From the NCBI RefSeq assembly GCF_000497045.1, contig NW_015961965.1, positions 190,779 through 254,778 on the forward strand: a stretch of 64,000 bases of DNA. Direction: 5' to 3'. Origin of the DNA: Kalmanozyma brasiliensis GHG001 (lineage: Eukaryota > Basidiomycota > Ustilaginomycetes > Ustilaginales). Position 1 is the first letter of the stretch. The number at the start of each line of letters is the position of its first letter. Below are positions 55,086 to 64,000 of this stretch, piece by piece. The notes under the pieces were generated by a model. It searched no databases. It saw only the letters and a program-made list of their open reading frames with translations, and was not told where the DNA came from. A program made the position numbers and the translations under genes.

Positions 55086-57011
55086 GGTGGATGCTTGCGA
55101 TGGGGGTGCTTTGTGTACCGGAAGAGGTATGCTGTCGAATGCGGGGATGGTGTGAGAGAGTGAAGGTATCCTGCGGCTGACTCGGATGGGTCTGGTGGGA
55201 TCAGGTGCGGAAGGAGAAGTGGACGGCAACAAAGAGGGGGACTTTATACCTTTACTTCCTCAGGCCTGTGCTCAGCTCTCCGTTGCTGCGGACGACTCTG
55301 AATCAAACAAGAACAAGATCCCGCATGTGCGCGGCTCAGCAGGCCTGAACGATTGAGAGCTCCCGCACTCTCTGCTTTTCCGCACTCACCCTCTGTTTGC
55401 GGACGGATCTAATGCAAGCTTTGACGTAGCATCAGCCTCAATTCTGATCTTCAGAGCGGACTGCAGAGCTAGTGCTGCCCCTGCCTTGATGAGATTGCAC
55501 TCGCGATAGGAGGATTGAAATGTTGATGAGTAGCGACAAAGTCTTTGTGTCACACGAGGAGAGTTTGGAGATGCGGGCAGATCGGGCAGATGTCCCGATT
55601 TACTCAACCTTCTCACGCCCAAAAGCTTGAGACACACTCAAGCTTTGGGTGCGAGCCCGCAGCCTTTCCCTCATATCGCAGCCCAGAGCGACCACAACAG
55701 CAGTCAGGCAGTTTCGTGGAGGAAAGGCAGAAGCATAGAAGCTGCTAGCAAGCAGAAGAGGATGACTCGAGCTTCACCAACGCAGAGCCAAACAGCGTAA
55801 CGAGAGAGCATGCAAGATGGAAGCAGAGGCCGTGCGGATAGAGTGTACGGCATTTGCAGAGGCCCTTGCATCCGCTCCCTTTGACAGGACAATGTTCTGG
55901 CAGCTGACTGCACGTCGAGATCTCGGCCCACGATCGGAAGAGCTCGTCTGATGAGAGAGGACCCTGCGATAAGAAGATCCTTTGCGCACGCGAGCATGCT
56001 GCTCAGACCGGCTTTCAAGGCTTTCAAAATTTGCCCGAAGCCTCATTCATGCAGGCTGGCTGCGTTCAAGTTGAGAAGAAACTTTTTGGAATCACAGCGG
56101 AAGCCAACTTTAATCTTTCTTGGCTCTCAGATCACTCTTTTTGAACTTTTTTTCTCTGAGTCACAAGCGAGCGAAAAAATCGCGGCTCAAGGGCGCGGAG
56201 GTCCAATCAGAGTCGCTCCGAGTCAGCCAGCAGAGACGGTCCAATCAGAGAAGAGCCTGCCGCGTTGTTGGTCTTGTGAGCTGCTTTGCTTCAAGGGGGG
56301 CCTTATAGGTGATCGACGGAGAGGACAAGGATTGTACAGCTGGCACAGGGCGCGTGACGGGATCAAGATGCAGGAGACAAACACTGTGACGAGCCGAGCA
56401 TCTTATGAAGGCGGAAGAGCTCCTTCACAAAGTCACAGTCGAGTCAGCTTGGAACAGGCTCAGTGGGCCAACGCGAAGCTTAACTTGAGCTGAAAGAGAG
56501 GGATGCTCGAGACGAAAGAGCAGCCAGGCAGCTGTGTTGAATTGGCCGTAGTCTTATCCGAGGCTCTGACTAGGAAAGCAAAAAAGTTCTGATTTTTTCA
56601 AGCGTGCAGTCAGATAGCCAAAGCCTGAGTTCTTCTTGGCCCAGCTCATCTCTTCCGTTCAAGATCCCCTCGTCCGGATATCAGTCCGGCTTCCTTTCTT
56701 CCCTCTCCTCATCGCTTCCTTCTTCTTACCCGCTCCTCCTTCCGTCAAGCCTTGGCTACTAGCCCGGAGATCCACGCATCCCACGGACCCTGTCGCTACA
56801 TCCGCCCTTCTCCTTGATCTGTCAAGCTCACAAAGGTCATTGGAGCCCCACTTCAACGCACAGACGTCCGCAATCTCGGTCCCGCTTTGCAGCTTGATAA
56901 GATAGCTTGATCGCGAGCACCAAGGGTCCAACCCGAAGGACGTACGACGGCGACGACTCCAAGCACCTTGCTCTTTCTCCTCCTCATCGTCCTCGACGCT
57001 TCTGATTCATC
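55086..57011. other. Intergenic: Myb-like gene and CPA2 upstream regions
   Basis: About 1.9 kb between divergent genes. A TTTATACC-type TATA box near 55241 reads toward the plus strand. Frames up to 180 codons lack features. A pyrimidine-rich tract at about 56690-56760 precedes CPA2. Confidence 0.45.
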
Positions 57012-60000
57012 ATGTATCGAAGCATCCGTGCCGTCTCTCGAGGCGCCAACTCGGCCTCGCAGGTGGCTTCCACCTCGCAACTCCCTATCGCTGCTCGCAG
57101 CCTTCACAGCCAGTCCGCGACCGCGTCGTTGAATCGCAAGTGCCTCGCAACCTCGGGCAGCCAGGTCTTCCGATCTCGATTCTCCACGGCGGCGCTCTTG
57201 AAAGCACCCGCGCCTACCGCGGTGGCCGGCGCTGCTGTCAAAGACATCGAGCCCGCGGCGACTGGTCTTCAGAAATGGAGCAAGTACCTGCCCAAGGTCG
57301 AGCGCTCCGACGTCAAGAAGGTCGTCCTTGTCGGCTCTGGTGGTCTCTCCATCGGTCAGGCCGGTGAATTCGACTACTCGGGCTCGCAAGCCATCAAGGC
57401 GCTCAAGGAGTCCGGCATCGAAACCATCCTCATCAACCCAAATATCGCCACCATTCAAACCTCGCATCAACTCGCAAACCAGATCTACTTCCTTCCCATT
57501 TCGCCAGAATACGTCGCCTACGTCCTCGAGAAGGAGCGACCGGATGGTGTCCTCCTCACCTTCGGTGGCCAGAGTGCCCTCAACGTCGGTGTCAAGCTTG
57601 ACGAGATGGGTGTCTTTGACCGTCTCGGAGTCAAGGTGCTCGGCTCCCAGGTCGACGTCCTCCGCATGTGCGAGGACCGTGATCTGTTCGTCCAGGCCCT
57701 CGACCAGATCAACATTCCCGTCGCCAAGTCCGAAGCCGTCTCTAATGTGCCCCAGGCGCTCAAGGCCGCTGCCGAGATCGGCTACCCCGTCATTGTCCGT
57801 GCTGCATACGCTCTCGGTGGTCTCGGATCCGGTTTTGCGGACAATGAGGACGAGCTGCGCGATCTTTCCGCCCGCTCCCTCTCACTCAGCCCCCAGATTC
57901 TCGTCGAGAAGTCGCTCAAGGGCTGGAAGGAGTCCGAGTACGAGGTGCTGCGTGACCAGGAGGACAACGCCATCATCTGCTGCAACATGGAGAACTTTGA
58001 CCCATTGGGCATCCACACTGGTGACTCGATCGTCGTCGCTCCTTCGCAGACGCTCTCGGACGACAACTACCACATGCTCCGATCCGCCGCTCTCAAGGTC
58101 ATCCGCCATCTTGGCATCGTCGGCGAGTGCAACATCCAGTACGCTCTCAGCCCGGACTCTCGAGAGTACCGCGTCATCGAGGTCAACCCTCGTCTCTCGC
58201 GTTCCTCCGCGCTTGCCTCCAAGGCCACCGGCTACCCGCTCGCCTACACCGCTGCCAAGCTCGCACTCGGATACACCCTTCCGGAGTTGCCGAACGCGGT
58301 CACCAAGAGCACCACCGCCTGCTTCGAGCCCGCACTCGACTACATTGTCACCAAGATCCCCAAGTGGGACTTGAGCAAGTTCCAGCACGTCAACCGCGAG
58401 GTCGGCTCCTCGATGAAGTCGGTCGGTGAAGTCATGTCCGTGGGACGAACTTTCGAGGAGTCGCTCCAGAAGGCCATCCGACAGGTCGCCCCCGCGTACG
58501 ACGGCTTTGACGCCTACATCGTCCCCGAGGACCTCGACAACGCTCTGTCCGTGCCTACCGACACTCGTCTCTTTGCCATCGCATACGCCATGCTCGTCAA
58601 GAACTACAGCGTCGAGAAGCTGCACGAGCTCACCAAGATCGACCGCTTCTTCCTCTACAAGCTCGACAACATTGTCACCATCAACCGACAGCTCGAGAAG
58701 ATCGGCTCGCTCTCGGCTGTGGACAAGGACCTGATGAAGCTCGCCAAGCAGCGCGGTTTCTCGGACCGACAGATCGCCAAGCTCACCAACTCCAAGGAGC
58801 ACGAGGTCCGCGCTCACCGCAAGGCGTTTGGTCTCACTCCCTTCGTCAAGCGTATCGACACGGTCGCCGCCGAGTACCCCGCCCAGACCAACTACCTCTA
58901 CACCACCTACAACGCCACCACCCACGATGTCGAGTTTGACAACGATGGCACCATGGTGCTCGGTTCCGGTGTCTACCGAATCGGAAGCTCGGTCGAATTC
59001 GACTGGTGTGCCGTCACCTGCGCCCGACGAGTGCGAGGCATGGGCCACAAGACCATCATGATCAACTACAACCCCGAGACCGTCTCGACCGATTTCGACG
59101 AGGCCGACCGCCTCTACTTTGAGGAGCTTGGCTTCGAGCGTGTCATGGACATCTACGAGCTCGAAGGCGCCAAAGGTGTCGTTGTCAGTGTCGGTGGACA
59201 GCTCCCTCAGAACATTGCTCTGCGTCTCAAGGAGACCGGCGTCAACGTTCTCGGTACCGACCCTCTGATGATCGACTCGGCTGAGGACAGGCACAAGTTC
59301 TCGCAGATCCTCGACAATGTCGGCGTCGACCAGCCCGAGTGGACCGAGGCTACCTCGGTCGATAAGGCCAAGGAGTTTGCCGCTCGCGTCTCGTACCCCG
59401 TCCTCGTTCGTCCCTCGTACGTGCTCTCCGGTGCGGCCATGAACGTCATCTGGGACGAGTCGACGCTCGAGCACCACCTGACTGCCGCCGCCGAAGTCAA
59501 CACGGACTACCCCGTCGTCATCTCCAAGTTCATCGACAACGCTCAGGAGATCGACGTCGACGCCGTCGCCTACAAGGGCGAGCTGCTCGTTCACGCTGTT
59601 TCGGAGCACGTCGAGAACGCTGGTGTCCACTCCGGCGATGCCACGCTCGTCCTGCCACCCTTCTCGCTTGACCCCAACGACCTCGCCCGCCTGAAGGTCA
59701 TCGCTCAGAAGGTCGCCAAGGCGTTCAACATCAGCGGGCCCTTCAACATGCAGGTCATCCGCAAGCCCGTTGGCGAGGGTGATGCCGAGGCGGCACTCAA
59801 GGTCATCGAGTGCAACCTGCGTGCCTCTCGATCGTTCCCCTTCGTCTCGAAGGTCCTCGGCGTCAACTTTATCGACATTGCCACCAATGCTATCATCGGC
59901 AAGGATGTGCCCGAACCCGTCGACCTCATGGCGCAGAAGCGCGACTACGTCGCGATCAAGGTACCTCAGTTCTCGTGGACGCGTCTTGCCGGTGCTGACC

Positions 60001-60575
60001 CATACCTCGGTGTGGAGATGGCCTCCACGGGTGAAGTCGCTTCGTTCGGCAAGGACCTGTACGAGGCAGCGTGGGCATCCATCGCCTCGCAGACCGCTTT
60101 CCGCGTTCCCCAAGCCAACACTGGTGTACTCATGGGCGGTGATGTGACCAAGCCGCAATTCTCCTCCATCGCCAAGAAGCTCTTTGACCTCGGCTTCAAG
60201 CTCTACTGCTCGGACGCCAATGTCGAGGAGTACCTCAACAACCTCGACGGTGTCAAGGCCAAGCGCATCCGCTTCCCCGTCAAGGACAAGCGCAAGCTCC
60301 GCGAGGTCTTCGACGAACACGAGATCAACATTGTCATCAACCTGGCTAAGTTCCGTGGACGCGATCTGTTGGATCAGGACTACGTGGCCCGCAGGAACGC
60401 CGTGGACTTCGGTATCCCGCTGCTGAACGAGGCTAGGAGCGCAGAGCTGTTTGTGGACGCCCTGGCGGCTAGGATGCCCCATGGCTGCTTGCGCGGGTAT
60501 GAGGAGGGTAAGATCCCAAGTGAAGTCCAACCTTGGAAGTTCTTTGTCAAGGAGGAGAACGAGGCGCACAAGTAG
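57012..60575 (+). CDS. CPA2: Carbamoyl-phosphate synthase, arginine-specific, large chain (1187 aa)
   Basis: Makes carbamoyl phosphate for arginine synthesis with the small, glutaminase chain, which is not in this window. N-terminal 65 residues are rich in Ser, Ala and Arg with no acidic residue (MYRSIRAVSRGANSASQVAS), a mitochondrial targeting peptide; yeast Cpa2 lacks one and is cytosolic. Two homologous synthetase halves each start with a VLVGSGGLSIGQAGEFDYSG / LGSGVYRIGSSVEFDW motif and contain an ATP-grasp domain. The C-terminal allosteric domain follows (GVLMGGDVTKPQFSS). There is no fused glutaminase or aspartate transcarbamoylase part, so it is not the pyrimidine (CAD/URA2) enzyme. 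Intronless. Confidence 0.95.
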   Translation: MYRSIRAVSRGANSASQVASTSQLPIAARSLHSQSATASLNRKCLATSGSQVFRSRFSTAALLKAPAPTAVAGAAVKDIEPAATGLQKWSKYLPKVERSDVKKVVLVGSGGLSIGQAGEFDYSGSQAIKALKESGIETILINPNIATIQTSHQLANQIYFLPISPEYVAYVLEKERPDGVLLTFGGQSALNVGVKLDEMGVFDRLGVKVLGSQVDVLRMCEDRDLFVQALDQINIPVAKSEAVSNVPQALKAAAEIGYPVIVRAAYALGGLGSGFADNEDELRDLSARSLSLSPQILVEKSLKGWKESEYEVLRDQEDNAIICCNMENFDPLGIHTGDSIVVAPSQTLSDDNYHMLRSAALKVIRHLGIVGECNIQYALSPDSREYRVIEVNPRLSRSSALASKATGYPLAYTAAKLALGYTLPELPNAVTKSTTACFEPALDYIVTKIPKWDLSKFQHVNREVGSSMKSVGEVMSVGRTFEESLQKAIRQVAPAYDGFDAYIVPEDLDNALSVPTDTRLFAIAYAMLVKNYSVEKLHELTKIDRFFLYKLDNIVTINRQLEKIGSLSAVDKDLMKLAKQRGFSDRQIAKLTNSKEHEVRAHRKAFGLTPFVKRIDTVAAEYPAQTNYLYTTYNATTHDVEFDNDGTMVLGSGVYRIGSSVEFDWCAVTCARRVRGMGHKTIMINYNPETVSTDFDEADRLYFEELGFERVMDIYELEGAKGVVVSVGGQLPQNIALRLKETGVNVLGTDPLMIDSAEDRHKFSQILDNVGVDQPEWTEATSVDKAKEFAARVSYPVLVRPSYVLSGAAMNVIWDESTLEHHLTAAAEVNTDYPVVISKFIDNAQEIDVDAVAYKGELLVHAVSEHVENAGVHSGDATLVLPPFSLDPNDLARLKVIAQKVAKAFNISGPFNMQVIRKPVGEGDAEAALKVIECNLRASRSFPFVSKVLGVNFIDIATNAIIGKDVPEPVDLMAQKRDYVAIKVPQFSWTRLAGADPYLGVEMASTGEVASFGKDLYEAAWASIASQTAFRVPQANTGVLMGGDVTKPQFSSIAKKLFDLGFKLYCSDANVEEYLNNLDGVKAKRIRFPVKDKRKLREVFDEHEINIVINLAKFRGRDLLDQDYVARRNAVDFGIPLLNEARSAELFVDALAARMPHGCLRGYEEGKIPSEVQPWKFFVKEENEAHK

Positions 60576-60783
60576 AGATATGTATGCGAAAGATTTCCGA
60601 TTCAGAATAAAGAGCCTAGAAGTATCAATTTGTCATGACTGACATGCTCTGTGATGCCAGAGCGTCTCCGAGACCTGAAGATGAGCCTGTGCGTCTCTCT
60701 CACGCTCAGAAGTGCAGGCACACCACCGGGATAAGGGACATTATCAGAACGTAAGATTGCTATGTACACTTCCTCCTCCATCA

Positions 60784-63453
60784 TCAGTTGGCCAACCCTC
60801 TCGCAGTCCTCTTGTCCCCGCTCTCCAAGAACCGAAGCACAAAGTTGACCACCACAGCGCCCAAAATGGCCGCGCACAAGACCGTGGGTCCATACGCGTC
60901 AAAGTAGATATTGCTACTCTCCCTCTTCCTGATCTTGATCGCCCTGACCAGGAAGATCACTCCCGAGTACGCAATTCCCACCAGGGCGACGACCGTAAAG
61001 AAAGCACTTGCGATCAAACCCGTCCGATCACCGGGCGAACTGAAGTTCAACAACCCCACAGCGAGCGCTGAGAGGTACACATTGAACTCGAGCCACTTGA
61101 GGAACGTGCGTTCGTTGGCAAAGTATACTTTGGGTTCGATGCGAATGGGAACGCTGACTTTCTTGCCGGGTTGAGCGGTGAATGACCGGACGTATTCGAC
61201 GTTGGGTCCTCGAGGCACTTCTTCGTCTTGCCCCTCAAGGGCGCGTCGGATACGATCGTCCTCGTCCTCCTCGTCTTCAAGATCGGAGTGATGCTCGTGC
61301 GAGGAACCCTTGGTCTTCCACAGACGTTGGATGTTGGTCGGCGTAAGCTTGGAGAAGAAGTGATGGTCGTAGCGATGCGATGGAGCGAGAATCTCTTCGC
61401 GCGTCGGAGCGGCCGATTTGGTCTTCGCCAACGATGGACGACGACCTTCCGTCTGCAACGACGCAGAGGCAACAGCGAGCATACCACCCGCAGCATTGGA
61501 CGTCTGATCCGGGTTTTCGCGAAGTTGCTTCTCAATCTCCTGCTGACGCAACCGGATGTTGCGCTCGCGCTCCTCCCGCGCCTCGCGGATGCGCGGGTCG
61601 AAGGCCGAGATGCCGACATTGTCGGCTTCGTGCGATTCGTCCGCCATGATGTGTCCGCGCTCGTCGTCGTCCGCGCCCTCGAACTCGTCTTCCGAGACGG
61701 GCTCGTTGTACGGCGCGTGACCGTTGCGCGAGGCGGGCGTGTCGGGCCGCGACGAGGTGGCAGGGCTGTGGGCGACAGAGCCAGGTCGCTCGATCGCAAG
61801 GCTGTTCGAGGGCGGCTTGCGGATGTCGATCTCCATCTGGGGCAGCCAGAAGGGGACGAGGTCGACGCGGTTCGGCAGCAAGGTGGCGCATCCGTGGATG
61901 AACTTGGAGAACTTGGGCACGGCTTCGACAAGATGACTCGCGACGAGGTCGCGGATCCACTGGGGAGGTTCCTGGCCCATTTGGGTCTGAAGCTTGACTT
62001 CGAGAACGCCGTAGGGGAAGCGCTCGATGTCTTCGGCAGGCAGCTGGTCGAAGGGGTAGTCGATGCCGATGTCCATGCGCCTCCAGTTGTGACCAGCGCG
62101 TTGACGGCCGTCCCAGTTGTCTTCGCGCACCAGCGAAAGCTCCGTATCCAGCGAGATACGGACACGAGCATCGCCCGGAAGCTGGAACGCAGTTCGGTTG
62201 TAGAAACTGCGCATCACCGGCTGAAGCTTCTGCGTCAAGACAGAGTACTGCACCTCGTTGGCCAGCTGCAGCATCGAGTCGATCTCCTTGTCCGACTTTT
62301 TGCCCTTCTTGCGAAGCGCCTCGAAGGTCTCATCCATGGTGTAGTCGCCTTTCATCCAGGCATTGACGTTCTCCTCCTTGATGGGGAAACGAGCCTTGAC
62401 CGACTTCTCGCCCGTCCAATCCTCACGATGCGTCTTGCGCTCGACGAAGATCTGCTTGTTGTCCATGCCTCCGTACCATCGCAAGCGGATGGCTTCGGCG
62501 CCCTCGGTCTTTTCGAGACGTCCGAGGTAGAGCTCGAGGTCTTCGTTGTCGTAGTAGATCGAAGTGATGGCCGAGTCCTCCTGCTGGAACTCCTTGTCGG
62601 CGTTGAAAACCAAGACGGGAAGGTGCTTGAGGATGATGAGCTTGAGCGGCACAATGTTGTCCGGGTGAACCCAGTACTTGGTGGTCTGACGGACGAAGGC
62701 GGACTGGTTGCCACCAGCGCTTGAGTCGCCCTGCACAGGGTTACCACGGGTGCGGACGAGATCAAAGAGTTTGGAGAGCTTGACGATGAGCTGGTCGTAG
62801 TTCTCCTTGTAGAAGGGACGCGAGGAGAGGTAGTGCTGAACGAATTCCTTGCGGAGCAATCGACCGGTCTGCTTGTCGTGCTTCTTGACGATCTTGTGGA
62901 AGCCGGTGTAGTTGAGCTTGGTGAAGAGAGCCAAGTCGTGGACATCGGCAATGATGATGGCGAGACGCTCTTCGAGTTCGAGGAAGCGCTCTTCGAAGGC
63001 GTCGCTGTCTTCGGTGTCGGTGTCGAACTCGTCATCCGAGCCGGCATCGTGAGCAGCGTAAAGAGCGTTTCCATCGGGGCCGATACTCCTGCGTCGACGA
63101 GGAGCATCGTCATCGCCTTCGGCTTCAGAGCCTGCGTGTGAAGCGGGACGAGAGTTGGCGCGAGAAGGGAGGGAGGTGGAAGAGTTAGGTCGTGAAGAGA
63201 CGAGGAGGTTGACCTCGGACTGAGCCTGCTTGATACGCTCAGTCAGCTCGGAAACCTTGACCTTTTGGAAGTCGTAGACCTTGTCGAGCTCCTTGCTGAG
63301 GATGGCGACGAATTCGTCCTCGTCCTTGTCGGTCCATGTGCCATTGTTCTTGGCCATGCGCTTCTTGATCTCCTTCTTGAGGTCCGAGTATTGAAGGTAT
63401 TTGTCGGCCCACTCAGCGTAGAGCGACGTCTTGATGGTCTGACCGAACTTCAT
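60784..63453 (-). CDS. VTC4: VTC4 polyphosphate polymerase subunit (889 aa)
   Basis: Catalytic subunit of the vacuolar transporter chaperone complex, which makes polyphosphate from ATP and moves it into the vacuole. The SPX domain (from MKFGQTIKTSLYAEWADKYL to about residue 190) senses inositol pyrophosphates. The tunnel-shaped polymerase domain, about 265-570, holds TTKYWVHPDNIVPLK, IFVERKTHREDWTGEKSVKA, AFQLPGDARVRISLDTELS and LEVKLQTQ with the conserved Lys near 486. A Ser/Pro/Asp-rich insert of about 150 residues, longer than in yeast Vtc4 (721 aa), precedes three membrane segments (about 770-880; VYLSALAVGLLNF, AFFTVVALVGIAYSGVIFLV, LCAAILGAVVVNFVL). Confidence 0.95.
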   Translation of the reverse strand: MKFGQTIKTSLYAEWADKYLQYSDLKKEIKKRMAKNNGTWTDKDEDEFVAILSKELDKVYDFQKVKVSELTERIKQAQSEVNLLVSSRPNSSTSLPSRANSRPASHAGSEAEGDDDAPRRRRSIGPDGNALYAAHDAGSDDEFDTDTEDSDAFEERFLELEERLAIIIADVHDLALFTKLNYTGFHKIVKKHDKQTGRLLRKEFVQHYLSSRPFYKENYDQLIVKLSKLFDLVRTRGNPVQGDSSAGGNQSAFVRQTTKYWVHPDNIVPLKLIILKHLPVLVFNADKEFQQEDSAITSIYYDNEDLELYLGRLEKTEGAEAIRLRWYGGMDNKQIFVERKTHREDWTGEKSVKARFPIKEENVNAWMKGDYTMDETFEALRKKGKKSDKEIDSMLQLANEVQYSVLTQKLQPVMRSFYNRTAFQLPGDARVRISLDTELSLVREDNWDGRQRAGHNWRRMDIGIDYPFDQLPAEDIERFPYGVLEVKLQTQMGQEPPQWIRDLVASHLVEAVPKFSKFIHGCATLLPNRVDLVPFWLPQMEIDIRKPPSNSLAIERPGSVAHSPATSSRPDTPASRNGHAPYNEPVSEDEFEGADDDERGHIMADESHEADNVGISAFDPRIREAREERERNIRLRQQEIEKQLRENPDQTSNAAGGMLAVASASLQTEGRRPSLAKTKSAAPTREEILAPSHRYDHHFFSKLTPTNIQRLWKTKGSSHEHHSDLEDEEDEDDRIRRALEGQDEEVPRGPNVEYVRSFTAQPGKKVSVPIRIEPKVYFANERTFLKWLEFNVYLSALAVGLLNFSSPGDRTGLIASAFFTVVALVGIAYSGVIFLVRAIKIRKRESSNIYFDAYGPTVLCAAILGAVVVNFVLRFLESGDKRTARGLAN

Positions 63454-64000
63454 CGTGACGATAGAAGACTGCTGAAGCCCGCAGTCTCAAAGAGGTGAGT
63501 GAAGATGTGACTGCGCTTGGAGCGTGACCGTGCAGGAGGGTGTGGGAGGCTGAGCCGATGACAGGTGACAGTCGCTAGTGTGCGGAGGCTCGATCAGCTA
63601 TCGGATGATCCGAATCGGAGGTGCCGACGTGACCGTAGGACGCCGAGACGATGGATGAGATAGCAGGCGGATGTGAGCCGGTAAGCTGAGTTGCTTGCGG
63701 ACCCAAAAGTGACCTCGCGTTGCACAGGATGACGCTGGTGCAAACTTCGGCGTGGGCTGTACTATGCTCCAGACGATCCCAGGATTGAGCGGACTGCGGG
63801 ATGTATAGTTGAAACAGCTACACGGGAAGGACGAAGGGAGCGTGCGGGATCGACGAGGTGGAGAGATGTCGAAGAACGGCGAGAAGATTTGACTGGGCTC
63901 GGATCAGGCTGCAAGCTGAAAGCCACAAACTTGGGACGTCAGGAAGAGGCAGCAGACAGGAAGAGCCGGCAAGACGGTTGGCTGCGAACAAAAGAGTGAT
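63454..64000. promoter_or_regulatory. VTC4 upstream region to window edge
   Basis: Presumed VTC4 promoter. No gene or clear element recognised. Confidence 0.4.

Noticed and set aside
57882..60569. 895-codon minus-strand frame antisense to CPA2
   Set aside because: Same shadow effect; no recognisable domain and complete overlap with a well-conserved enzyme.

Overview
The window is nuclear DNA of a fungus and looks like a smut (Ustilaginales, Basidiomycota). The reasons are: GC-rich, mostly intronless genes on both strands with short GT-AG introns where present; a 375-residue actin; a mitochondrial-type arginine carbamoyl-phosphate synthase large chain; a VTC4 polyphosphate polymerase; and clustered genes for Kex2-type secreted proteins, a layout typical of plant-associated smuts. 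The genus is inferred from style, not from a database match.

Layout. 1-1594: 3' part of an ER thioredoxin/PDI-like membrane protein. 2020-20435: six paralogues of a family I do not recognise (here called the MNC family), split into a left pair on the minus strand and a right array of four on the plus strand. Actin (four exons, two of them tiny) and a glutathione S-transferase/HIS6 fusion gene lie between them. 22099-23268: secreted lysozyme-like protein with a Ser/Gln-rich spacer. 23672-24766: ERCC1/Rad10 with a possible ubiquitin-interacting motif. 25922-27452: ribosomal protein uL2 with a 766-nt intron. 28143-30079: two small secreted proteins. 30787-30889: tRNA-Lys(CTT) with an intron. 31550-33805: catalase-peroxidase. 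34056-37670: eIF5B. 38303-39583: FAR1-type DNA-binding protein. 39898-40317: CGR1. 41333-43843: DUF2433/RRM protein. 44204-45070: bHLH factor with a 3.3-kb upstream gap. 48371-54204: divergent SDA1 and DBP7. 54413-55085: small three-exon Myb-like protein. 57012-60575: CPA2. 60784-63453: VTC4.

How the genes relate. uL2, eIF5B, CGR1, SDA1 and DBP7 all serve ribosome production or translation. The 15-bp sequence GAGGCAGCACAGCGC, or its complement, occurs upstream of four of them: twice, as an inverted pair, at uL2; once in the SDA1/DBP7 divergent promoter; once at eIF5B. This looks like a ribosome-regulon element.

The MNC family is the most novel-looking content. Its members have a six-Cys N-terminal domain starting Met-Asn/Ile-Cys, an internal signal-anchor-like hydrophobic segment, dibasic Kex2-like sites, an optional eight-Cys module and a four-Cys C-terminal module. 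They also share core-promoter, upstream and downstream sequences, and degenerate repeats lie between the genes. Function, topology and novelty of this family are unproven here.
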